This document shows positions 1-9,100 of a stretch of DNA of 64,000 nt, piece by piece. Every line of letters starts with the position of its first letter. Positions within the stretch are counted from its first letter, which is position 1. Position numbers and translations under genes: made by a program. Source of the DNA: Candidatus Villigracilaceae bacterium. Lineage in GTDB: Bacteria > Chloroflexota > Anaerolineae > Anaerolineales > Villigracilaceae. The notes under the pieces are model-generated. The model saw only the letters and a program-made list of their open reading frames with translations. It was not told the DNA's origin and ran no database searches. The stretch covers positions 186,001 through 250,000 of the forward strand of contig JAPKMP010000003.1 in NCBI GenBank assembly GCA_026645935.1, written 5' to 3'.

Positions 1-681
1 AAAATTGGAAAGGGCAAATTCGCGAAAGGGCCAGAGGCGCACAAGATAACGATTGGCAAATCCGCCGAACGGCAGGGGCCAGAGGATCTCGTTCGAATTG
101 CGGATCGTCTCGAAGCCCGCCAGGTTCAAAAGGTTAGTCACATCGGGAACGGTCAGCCAATTTTGGCTCAGAATGGGCGTTGCAAGGTTCAGGTTTTGCG
201 CGATGGCAAGCGGAAGCTGCCAGAGATGGCTGTAAAAATTCAAGATCAGCCGTGTGTGTGGAACGCAAAATTTACGGATCTGTTCGAGCGCGCGCTGGAC
301 ATCCCACAGATCGTTGATGGCGTCGGAAAAGATGATGATATCGAATTCGCCTTCGAGGTCTGAAAGATCGTGGGCGTCGAGTTGATGGAACTCGAGATGC
401 GGGTGGCGTTCCTTTGCCCGCGAAATGGCTTCGGCGGAAAAATCCACGCCGACGCCGCGCGATGGCTCGAGGCTTGCGACCAGATCGCCAAGCCCGCATC
501 CGACCTCCAGGATGCGCTGTTTGGGACTGACAAGAAACTTGTAACATTCAGCAAGGCGCTTGTGATACCAGCCGCCCATGCCTTTCCAGGCATCGCGTTT
601 GACGGCGTTCCTGTCCCATTGCATCATGCGCGTCCGCTGATATTCGTTCCCGGCTTCGTCGAACAAGGATTTGGAATTCAT
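1..681 (-). CDS. Class I SAM-dependent methyltransferase (3' end outside window)
   Basis: The reading frame stays open from the ATG at 681 to the first base of the window, so the C-terminus (beyond 227 residues) is missing. The Rossmann SAM-binding motif I is visible as ILEVGCGLGDLVAS (about residues 57-70), followed by the acidic ribose-binding residue in GVGVDFS (D80) and a motif near residues 110-125 (FDIIIFSDAINDLWD). This is the usual class I methyltransferase layout. The substrate cannot be read from the sequence. It is the last visible gene of a minus-strand run of membrane glycosyltransferase-like proteins and methyltransferases, with only 18 bases separating it from the upstream gene, so a role in modifying a surface glycan or lipid-linked sugar is likely (inference). 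There is no strong ribosome site ahead of the ATG. Confidence 0.85.
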   Translation of the reverse strand, partial: MNSKSLFDEAGNEYQRTRMMQWDRNAVKRDAWKGMGGWYHKRLAECYKFLVSPKQRILEVGCGLGDLVASLEPSRGVGVDFSAEAISRAKERHPHLEFHQLDAHDLSDLEGEFDIIIFSDAINDLWDVQRALEQIRKFCVPHTRLILNFYSHLWQLPLAIAQNLNLATPILSQNWLTVPDVTNLLNLAGFETIRNSNEILWPLPFGGFANRYLVRLWPFREFALSNF

Positions 682-699
682 AGCGGCGGTGATTTTACC

Positions 700-3159
700 T
701 TATCCGTCCTTGCGGTGAAGGTCCGGCTTGCGAATGAGAAAATACATGAAAAGCCCCGCCAAGCCGGCACTAAAGCCAAGCCATTGATAGCGCAAGCGGA
801 TTCGAGCCGGATATTCGAGTTCGTATGTTCTGCCGTTTGTCTCCGGGTCGCTGTTGTCGGATGCGGAGAAAAACAGGAATTTTTCCTTCAAGATGTAACT
901 GCCCCTTCCCAGTTCGATGATGAACGACTGACTTTCATGCGGCTGGTAGAGCAGAACCCCGTCTTCATACAGGTAGGTAGGGTAATCCCTGTAGTTCGTG
1001 TCGCTGATTCGGCTGTCACCTGTGTTGTATGCGTACATAAATCCGTCACGGTGCTGGACCTTTTCCGGCTCGATGATTCTCCGCTCCCATGCAAGCGGGA
1101 CGAGCCCGGTCATGTGCAAAATCATCAACAAACCGCAAGCCATCAAAACAGCCGACACAATGCCCAATGGCATTTTTCGGGTGGAGAGTCTCCAGAATCC
1201 TATCATCGATACAAAGAGAATGCCGAAGACAAGCCACAATCCTCCCGAGCGGAGAGACCGAATGAACACTTGCGCCGAAGCCGATAATGGACCCGAATCC
1301 ACAACCTGATATTCAGGTTGTGGCGCGGTGTAGAAACCGGGATATTGCGGTTCCTCCACACACCAGGTATAAACCCCCGCCTTTGGTATCCCTTTTGTGA
1401 TCACAAAACTACTCACAGCCAAAGGCGGCGTATCGAAATCATCAAGTACCATCCTTGGTATTGTGATGGTCGTTCCCGGTTCCAGTTGAAGCACCATCTC
1501 CTTTTCTTCCGGGGTCAATTGCTGTTCAGGGTTGACGAGCTTTCCATAAAACCGGAGCCGGTCGAGATTGGGAACAATCGAATTTTCTTTTTCAGACGCA
1601 AGCGTAATGCTCGACCCTCCTGCAATCACAAACACAAGTTTTTGCCCGCCAACCCCGCAATCGATGACCGGGTTGGGCTTGGGAGGCTGTCCCGTCATTT
1701 TTATCAAAACTGGCAGGATGAAAGAGGAGGCAAGGATGATCACGCTCAACACCAATGGGATGGAAAACCCCGCCTCATTCCCCGCCGAAAGCTTCGCTCC
1801 CGGCAGGAATTTTCCCGGTAAAGCGACTCCCATCGCGACAATGTAACAGGTCATCGGAATGGTTGCGGCATAGGCACGCATTTGGGTCGAATCGGCCGGC
1901 GGGACCAACGCCACCGAAAACAAGATGCCGAGGAAAAAAACAAACGAGATACTATACTCCGATTTCTGCCGGTGTATGAGCCCGGAAATCAGACCGGTGA
2001 AAGTCAATATCCACAGGACGGTATTTGCAATGTCATTGCGGTCGTGCTTCATCAAAAGAAAACTGAACGCGCCCTTCGAAGCGATAAAAAAATCCGCATA
2101 TGCCCCGGCCACGCCGCGGGCAAAGAGAGCCGGATTCTCGCGAATGGACTGGAACGCAAGTTCATAAACTTCAGCCGGGCTGGCAGAGGGGTGGTCGATG
2201 CCGGCCTGTTCCCAGCCTTTGTTTCCAACGGCGATCCCGTAAAACGTGTACGAATAGTTCGAGAATGCCGCGGACGGTGCCGCGCTGACCAGTCGATTCA
2301 AAACCGAGTTTCCGGCCATGCCGATGACCACAACCAGCATACCAAGGATGAATGGTCGCCAAAATCCGTTCAATTGGCGAAGGGACAGCCCCATCCATAA
2401 CGCCAGCAAGGGCAGGATCAAGTAAGCGCCTGCCCGGGCATTGAGCCCTGTTGTCAACAGGAACAATCCAAAAAGAAGATGTTTCAAATTTCTTTCCGCT
2501 GCGCCGCGGACTAAAAACACGAGGGCAAATGCCCCAAGACAAAAACCGAGGTTTTCGGTCAAGAGAGTCCCACCGAAACGGCGGTAGAACATGTAACCAA
2601 TCACAACAAAAATGGCGGATGCGATTCCGCCATTGAATATGCGCCTGATCTCGCGCGCCGCAATATATACGCCAAGCCCGTTCAGGATGACAAGAACGAA
2701 TAGAGCCGATTGCAAATTGCCGTTCACCACCCTCATGACAGTTGCAAGAAACGACGTGTATACGGGCCGGAAGGATGCGCTCCCGGTGAAAGAAAATCCG
2801 TGAATTAGATTCTGCGCTTCCTGATAATACGAATTGGCATCGCGCATTGGGAGCAGCCCGCCGAGGGCAGAATAATAATCGGCGGTCTGCCATTTGTAGA
2901 GCAGGGGCATGCAGAACAAGGCAAGTATGAACGTGAAGGTCAGCGCCTTTCCGGCAAATCCTTTCAGGTTGAAAAGCATCGTAAAAATAACGATGAGAAA
3001 CAGGATGCGATCCAGACCAAACTCAAAAAATCCCCGGACGAATTCGACGCCGGGAGGCGCGACAAAGAGCGATGCGATGAATGCGATGGATAACATCGCG
3101 ACAGCGACCCACTTAAGGAGGCTTGTCATTTTGGAGTTGCTGCTCAGAGGAAACTGCAT
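700..3159 (-). CDS. Polytopic membrane protein, GT-C-like, C-terminal soluble domain
   Basis: About 819 residues if translated from the ATG at 3159. The frame extends to 3210, but 3159 has a GGGAG about 12 bases upstream. The first ~480 residues contain many hydrophobic helices; a large extracytoplasmic segment follows, then two or three further helices near the C-terminus (for example LVFGILFVSMIGFWRL) and a basic tail RKPDLHRKDG. Overall it resembles GT-C type membrane glycosyltransferases that use polyprenyl-phosphate sugars, but I do not see a clear acidic catalytic motif, so the enzymatic role is unproven. It sits in an operon-like array with two DUF2298 proteins and a GT39-like protein, which supports a shared role in building a surface polysaccharide or glycoprotein. 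No family can be named with certainty. Confidence 0.75.
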   Translation of the reverse strand: MQFPLSSNSKMTSLLKWVAVAMLSIAFIASLFVAPPGVEFVRGFFEFGLDRILFLIVIFTMLFNLKGFAGKALTFTFILALFCMPLLYKWQTADYYSALGGLLPMRDANSYYQEAQNLIHGFSFTGSASFRPVYTSFLATVMRVVNGNLQSALFVLVILNGLGVYIAAREIRRIFNGGIASAIFVVIGYMFYRRFGGTLLTENLGFCLGAFALVFLVRGAAERNLKHLLFGLFLLTTGLNARAGAYLILPLLALWMGLSLRQLNGFWRPFILGMLVVVIGMAGNSVLNRLVSAAPSAAFSNYSYTFYGIAVGNKGWEQAGIDHPSASPAEVYELAFQSIRENPALFARGVAGAYADFFIASKGAFSFLLMKHDRNDIANTVLWILTFTGLISGLIHRQKSEYSISFVFFLGILFSVALVPPADSTQMRAYAATIPMTCYIVAMGVALPGKFLPGAKLSAGNEAGFSIPLVLSVIILASSFILPVLIKMTGQPPKPNPVIDCGVGGQKLVFVIAGGSSITLASEKENSIVPNLDRLRFYGKLVNPEQQLTPEEKEMVLQLEPGTTITIPRMVLDDFDTPPLAVSSFVITKGIPKAGVYTWCVEEPQYPGFYTAPQPEYQVVDSGPLSASAQVFIRSLRSGGLWLVFGILFVSMIGFWRLSTRKMPLGIVSAVLMACGLLMILHMTGLVPLAWERRIIEPEKVQHRDGFMYAYNTGDSRISDTNYRDYPTYLYEDGVLLYQPHESQSFIIELGRGSYILKEKFLFFSASDNSDPETNGRTYELEYPARIRLRYQWLGFSAGLAGLFMYFLIRKPDLHRKDG

Positions 3160-3241
3160 GATTGGTTGATTCTCCCGCCCGCTCGATACCAGGCGGCGCG
3201 CGACAGCCACATTTTACTTGAAGCAGGTTTGGAACGAACGT

Positions 3242-5728
3242 TTACGGCGTTTCGTAAATGACCGTCCCGCCCTGTTGGAAGATCGGCGTAAGATTGATCG
3301 CGAATTTTTCCTCGTTCACCGGCATGGAATTCCTTTCCAGATTCCCGATGAAGATATAACGAATATTATATCTTTCGATGATGGTCTTAGCCTCCTCCCA
3401 ACGGGCAGTGGCGTAAAGGGTCAGGATGTCGTTTTCGCGAGAGCCATGTAATTCGTAGCCTCCTCTCCATTGCGCTTCGTGACCGGGCCAACCAAGAACG
3501 GTGGGATATCCCGTGAACGTCGAAATGCGCCCGTAATAGCTGTAACTTCCTCCCACCGCTTCGGCGACCACCCCTTTGGGTTGGGTCAGGAGGAATTCGA
3601 TCCCCGCGGCATCGTCGGGGTTTTCACGCTGGATGCGGGCAAAGTCGTCGAGGTTGTAACCGAAGTACGGTTTGAAGTTTTCCGTCCTGGTCATCAGGCC
3701 AAAGACAGGATAAAGCAAGCCGCAGAAGGTCACCAAGCCAATTGCAAGGCGAAACCCGGCATTTGCGAAGGTGAATCCGCGCAGGGATTGTGCGAGATAT
3801 CCGACCCCGAATGCAGCGACGAGGCTCCAAAGCATCCATGCCTGGTAGTAGAACTTGAAAACAGTGTTGATCCGATAACCGAACTGGTCCCGCAGGAAAA
3901 CGAATTCGGGGGCAAGGACGAGGAGAGCTCCAAGGATGAGGAGGAGGAGGGGAAAACGATTTGCGGTTGATAATTGGGGGTCGGCGATCGGTGATTGGTG
4001 GTTGGCGATTTCGGGATCTGCATCCGTTATGCCCGAAATGCCGCGTGAAAAGAGCAATGCCAGTGCGGGGATCAGGATTGCGAGCAGTGTAATAAGACTG
4101 CCGATGTGAATCAACCTGCGCAGGGAGGTCGCTGCCAGAAACTGCGGAGCGGTCATATTATAGGAGGCAAGCGTAGCGTCCACGAGTCCTTTTTCGACAA
4201 TGGAACCGATGAGTCCGAGCAGGAAGGTGAGCAGACCGAGGACAAAGGTAAGACCAAGCCCAATGGTGAATCCTAGCTTCCAGTTCGGGCGAGTCGGGTT
4301 CTTCCTCCATAAATAAAAAATGAAGATAAAGATCGGGACGAGCAGAGTCCCCCACATCACCCAGAAATGTATTCCGCGCGTGGGGTACATGAAGTTCGGC
4401 AGGATGCCGCCTGCCTGGGAAGAGAAACCGAGATAGAAGGGAAGGTAAAGAAGCAGGGAGAATACTCCCAGTGGAATGCCGAGGATGAATATGTCCTCGA
4501 AACGCGAGCCGTTCCAGCCGTTCTCATTCGCGCGCCATAGAATGTATGCAGAGACGATCAACGCAGCAGCGATGAGAATATCCCAGGTGTTGAGGAAGGC
4601 GAGACCGCCAAGAACAAGCGCGGCAAAGAAAAACCCTGCCGGTTTAAAGTCTAGCCGCGCGGTGATGAACGATGCATTGCGGTCCTTCCACCCGCCGAGA
4701 AAGACGTTCAATGCCACGGAGATGGCGAGCAGGCCAAAGGGAATCGCCAGCACATGCGGATGCAGGTCGCCGAGCAGGAAAGAGAAGAAGGGGAATTCGT
4801 CTATCACTTCACGATGGGCGCCCAGCATGTCGTAGTCTTGAATCACGCGGGACGCGCGCCACCACCAGAGATAACGTTCGGGGATCCAGCCAAACGGTTC
4901 GACCGGCGACTGGGAAAGTTCCTTCATGTCGAGCCAGGTCCAAAATGCGCTGGTGAACGTTCCGTCGGGGCTCTTGCTCCAGAATAGTCCGCGGCGATGG
5001 AGGACTTCGAGGACAGTCTCGAAATTGGATACAAGAAGGAGAAAGAGAGGGGCTAGTAAAGCATTGAAGATCGACGATCCACGATTCGAGATTGGAGATT
5101 TGAGATTGGCATTTTTTGAAAGCAGGTTGTAGATGATGCCAAACGAGCCGATCGCGCCGAGGGCAAAGACGAGCGAGGTCATCAGGTTATGCGCCAAACT
5201 TCCCGGAATGGACGAAAGACCGGCAAGCATGGCAGTCATCACGTAGCCAAAGTAATAATAGGAAATGGAGTATCCCGAAAGCCAGGCATCCTGCGGCGGA
5301 AAGGTTTCAGAGCGCATAATGGAATTGATGAACATCAACTCCATCGGCTTTTCCGTGCTAGCCAATTCAGCATTGGCCGAGCGGGCAAATGCAAGGAAGG
5401 CGAAAGCTATAAGAAACAGGATTTCGGTTGTGAGAATGAGGGGAATATTGGACCGTATGAAATTGACAATTGATGAGTGATGAGTGATCAGCGACCAGAT
5501 GCTGAGCGCGATAAGAGTTGCAAGGGCAAAAAGAATGCCGCCAGGGTCGTTGCGGGTAAACCCAAGAGATGTGAACAGCCAAAAGGCGTAACCCCAGATC
5601 AATAATCCTGCCGTGCGGGCCAGGGTGTAGCCGCGATCTGTGAGAGCAGGGAAGAGATGGTAGACCAGGGGAAAGGTCAACCAGCCAAGCAGGGTAAGGA
5701 TGAGGTACCAGGAGAGGAAAGCGGTCAT
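3242..5728 (-). CDS. DUF2298 / Chlor_Arch_YYY membrane protein
   Basis: About 828 residues from the ATG at 5728 (an in-frame TTG two codons earlier is less likely). The diagnostic run of tyrosines lies in GYSISYYYFGYVMTAML (near residues 154-170 counted from the TTG), followed by the family motif EFPFFSFLLGDLHPHVLAIP. These define DUF2298 (TIGR Chlor_Arch_YYY), a GT-C-like integral membrane family found mostly in Chloroflexi and archaea, with no established reaction. There are more than ten predicted membrane helices, and the C-terminal part contains YNIRYIFIGNLE, similar to the end of the 1643-aa paralogue upstream. Three short stretches look like absorbed low-complexity DNA (SLITHHSSIVNF, SPISNRGSSIFNA, ANHQSPIADPQLSTANRF). 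Context points to surface glycan biosynthesis. Confidence 0.9.
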   Translation of the reverse strand: MTAFLSWYLILTLLGWLTFPLVYHLFPALTDRGYTLARTAGLLIWGYAFWLFTSLGFTRNDPGGILFALATLIALSIWSLITHHSSIVNFIRSNIPLILTTEILFLIAFAFLAFARSANAELASTEKPMELMFINSIMRSETFPPQDAWLSGYSISYYYFGYVMTAMLAGLSSIPGSLAHNLMTSLVFALGAIGSFGIIYNLLSKNANLKSPISNRGSSIFNALLAPLFLLLVSNFETVLEVLHRRGLFWSKSPDGTFTSAFWTWLDMKELSQSPVEPFGWIPERYLWWWRASRVIQDYDMLGAHREVIDEFPFFSFLLGDLHPHVLAIPFGLLAISVALNVFLGGWKDRNASFITARLDFKPAGFFFAALVLGGLAFLNTWDILIAAALIVSAYILWRANENGWNGSRFEDIFILGIPLGVFSLLLYLPFYLGFSSQAGGILPNFMYPTRGIHFWVMWGTLLVPIFIFIFYLWRKNPTRPNWKLGFTIGLGLTFVLGLLTFLLGLIGSIVEKGLVDATLASYNMTAPQFLAATSLRRLIHIGSLITLLAILIPALALLFSRGISGITDADPEIANHQSPIADPQLSTANRFPLLLLILGALLVLAPEFVFLRDQFGYRINTVFKFYYQAWMLWSLVAAFGVGYLAQSLRGFTFANAGFRLAIGLVTFCGLLYPVFGLMTRTENFKPYFGYNLDDFARIQRENPDDAAGIEFLLTQPKGVVAEAVGGSYSYYGRISTFTGYPTVLGWPGHEAQWRGGYELHGSRENDILTLYATARWEEAKTIIERYNIRYIFIGNLERNSMPVNEEKFAINLTPIFQQGGTVIYETP

Positions 5729-5749
5729 CAGCAAGAGGTATTCAGTGGA

Positions 5750-6118
5750 TCAGTCGCCAGTAGCCAGTTTCGGGAGTGTAAATTTTCCAGTAACAGGGTC
5801 AGGTTGAAAGTCGAAGACGGAGGCGATGGCATTCAAATTGAGAGGTCCGTAGAGATGCGGGAAAAGGTCCGCTTCAGAGACTTTCTCCGCCGGAGGTCCG
5901 GCGGGAGCTTCCCATTTAAGTTCGGCATCGAGTTTTGTTTCATCGACCACCAAAAGGATCAGATCGGTTCGCCCGCGATAGAAGGCGTTCGCGACATTGA
6001 CCGCCTGTTTATCGGTCGAAAAATGGATGAATCCTTCTGTGGAAAGGCTTCGCGCGGTGTATTCGCCTCTCGACTGCGCGGCAGACCATTCCTGTTTGGA
6101 GGTGATGTGGAGAATCAT
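5750..6118 (-). CDS. DUF952 family protein
   Basis: A complete 122-residue protein beginning MILHITSKQEW, preceded by GAGG six bases ahead of the ATG. The sequence shows the DUF952 pattern: an N-terminal ITS..W..A...G.Y, then EGFIHFST, LVVDETKL and EADLFPHLYGPLN. DUF952 proteins are small, soluble and of unknown biochemical function; some are annotated as glutathione-S-transferase-domain-like, but I see no basis for a catalytic claim. It lies between two DUF2298 genes with 21 and 30 base gaps and is probably co-transcribed, yet a soluble DUF952 protein has no obvious link to membrane glycosylation. The last codons (LATGD) fall in a short repeated motif, ccagtagccagt, that also occurs near 10.2 kb, so the stop region may derive from a dispersed repeat. 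Confidence 0.88.
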   Translation of the reverse strand: MILHITSKQEWSAAQSRGEYTARSLSTEGFIHFSTDKQAVNVANAFYRGRTDLILLVVDETKLDAELKWEAPAGPPAEKVSEADLFPHLYGPLNLNAIASVFDFQPDPVTGKFTLPKLATGD

Positions 6119-6148
6119 GATGGTTCCTCGCTTGTGTGCTTACGCTCG

Positions 6149-9100
6149 CTACTTGACTTCATAGATTGTCGTGTTTGTATCTTGATAAACAGCATCCCAA
6201 TACGTGCCTTCATATGCAGGGAACTTCTCCAGCCCATCCGGGATATCGGGCAGGGCAGAATAGACATTTCGTTCCAACTGGCCAACGACGATGTATCGAA
6301 CATCATACTTATCGATGAAGGCGAGCGCAAGAGTGATATCGGGGTTTGCATAGAACCCGCTGACCTCGCGCACGCGTTCCTCGACCTGCGGCGCAAAAAT
6401 GCCGCGCTGCTGGCGCTGATGCCAATTCCAGCCGACGACGCCCGGCAGGCCAGTGTAAATGGTAAATCGCGTACACCAGCGGTATTCCGTGCAATTCGCC
6501 TCGGCGATGACAGGCGAACCCTGCACGTTATCCTGCATCCAGCGGATGGCGCGATAATCTTCAGCCAGATCCATCATTTGCCCATCCCAGTGCTGGGAGT
6601 GCGCCATGAATTCCATACTGTCGAGGGAATGCGGCGCGTCGGGATTCATCCGGTCGCTGATCTTGTCTGTGGCGGCGGTCAGGGTAAACATGAAGGCGCA
6701 AGCCAGCAGGATGTACACCCCGGTCTGATAAACGGCGCGCCACTTCAAACGCCATTGCGAAAAAGCGGGCAGGAGCCAGCCAAACGCCGCCGCCGCGCTG
6801 ACTGCGAACATCATCCACGCCTGCAAATATAACTTGAAGATGGTGTTCATGCGCCCGATGTCGCCAACAAGCGCAATAAACTCAACGGCGATGGTGATGG
6901 TCAATGCCGTGCCGGTGAGGAAGAGCACAAAACGCTTCGCGTCGTTCTGGTCGGGGCGCAGGATGAGAAGCGCGGACCAGAACGCCAGTGGAAGAGCGAG
7001 AAAGCCGATGACCGCCTTCTCCACGATGAAGAATACGAACAACGCGATGAACGCCGCAAGAGCGATCTCGAGCAGGACGGCATACCGCCGCAGGCGCTTC
7101 AAATGCGAGACAGGCGTTGCCGCCATCCACTCGCGGGTTTCCCAAACCAGCCAGGCTGTGATGATGAACAGGAACAGACCCCATTGCGTGAAATACGATG
7201 AAAGAGAGGTCCGTGAAGCCTGCCAGAAGGAAACCGAGTTGTACGCCTGCCCGAACCACCGGGTGAATGGAAGATAGAAAAGCGACCCGAGAATATACAA
7301 AAGAGCAGATGCGGTAAGCGCCAAACCGGTTTTGACCAGCCAGGCGGGAGCATTTAGATCGCCCTTCAAGTTGAAATAACGGATTATCGTATACGCGACG
7401 GAAATTGCGGCTAAAAGAAAATAGGTGTACAAATCCCAGGTGTTCGTCGGCTTCAACGCGCCGATCATCAACGCGCCAACGCCAAAAGACGCGATCCACT
7501 CGCCGCGGGTCAACTGCGCGCGTCCGCGCACGAATGCCAGCGCCCAGGCGATGATGAACAACGCCAGCGGCATCACCAGCATATGCGCGTGCAGGTCGCT
7601 GTACAGGAACGTGAACAGCGGGAATTCCGTGATCTCGTTGCCGGGTCCCGGCGGGATGACGCGGCTGGGGAACCAATACCAATCCCCGCGGGCGATGGGC
7701 AGAGTCACATTTTCGGTAATTACTTTCCATACTCCCTGGAACGCCCAGGACCAACGCTGAAAGAAACCGGCATCGGCAGGAATGACCCCGCCCGGCGCAG
7801 CAACGCGCTGGAAAGCGCTGAACAATAATTGGATCGTCCCCAGATTGCCGAGCAGGACGGTCAAAAGAGAAGCGGCCAAACCGGTTACAAGTTGAAGGTT
7901 GAAGGGTGAAGGTTGTCCGCTTCCAGCTTCCAACCTGCGCCGTTCAACCGCACCAAACCCGATCATAAATGCGCCCAACGCCACCAACGCGAACCAGGTC
8001 GGCAAAATCAAGTTGTGGGCAATCGAAGGAACGATACCGAGCAATTTCACCGGCGTCCCTGCCAGTACGAAGCCGTAATAGTAATAGTTGATATATCCGC
8101 CCGCGTACCAGGGATCGTACGGCGGAAAACTTGTGCTTTTCAAAACCGCGTTGAAATACGAGAAATCCATCGGCCGTTCGCCGCCTTTGGACGGGTGCCA
8201 CATATCCGGATTTCCCAGCCTGATGAGCAGGTCGATCAGGAAAAATGCCAGGAAGACAATCTCCACCATCACGAAGAACTGACGTTGAGAATTCCAATCC
8301 TCTTTGAATTCCGCCCTGCGCCTCATCCATAAGCCGATGCCTGTCACTGCCACCAGACCGAATGCCACGCCGATACTGATCCGCGTGTACGGCACGCCGA
8401 GCGAACCACCCATCCAGGCCAGCCAGGCGAGCAGGACCAGGCCGACGATTCTGCCCAGTGCATATGAATATTGCCTCAAGCCCGGCAAAGCCAATCTCGC
8501 AATTGGATAGGCGATTACGCCAAGGACGAAGAAGAATGCGTACCAAAGCAACACACCCAGAAGCGGATATTTGTTCTGTAGCCAGTCATAATCGAACAAC
8601 TGCGACCACGTTCCGCCCGCGCGCTGACTTGCCAGGCGCGACTCCGGCAGCATCAATGTTTTGAAGTCGCTGAACTGGGTCGGCGTGAGCGGAACGACCC
8701 TGGATAGATCCACCGAGCCGAGTATCGCGCGGACCCGGTCTGTGGTAAATGTCTCCGTTTTCTTGAAGATCATCACCTTCGGATGGTCATAAAAAGTAAA
8801 AGCCTCCTCCGCCCGCTGGTCGTTGATGACGATATTCCCCAGGGTTGGATACGACTCGAAAACCGCCGCCAATTCGAAACCAAGCCTGCCTTCATACGGT
8901 CCCGGCTGGGCGACACGATAGCATTCGATGATGTCTTCACCTTCAGGGCAGCCGATCAATTCACGGTAATAGAGAGTCGTGAGCGGATAACGCTCAGGCA
9001 AACGGGTGATCTGTGCGTATTGATGGTTGGTCGGAATGACGATGTAATCGGCCTTCGACAGGATTTCGATAAACCGGTTGAGCTTATTGGCATCGTCGGG

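Noticed and set aside
5657-6832. 391-codon plus-strand open frame across DUF952 and the fusion gene
   Set aside because: Shadow frame opposite two well-supported genes; composition is Arg/Phe/Gly-rich as expected of a reverse-frame artefact.
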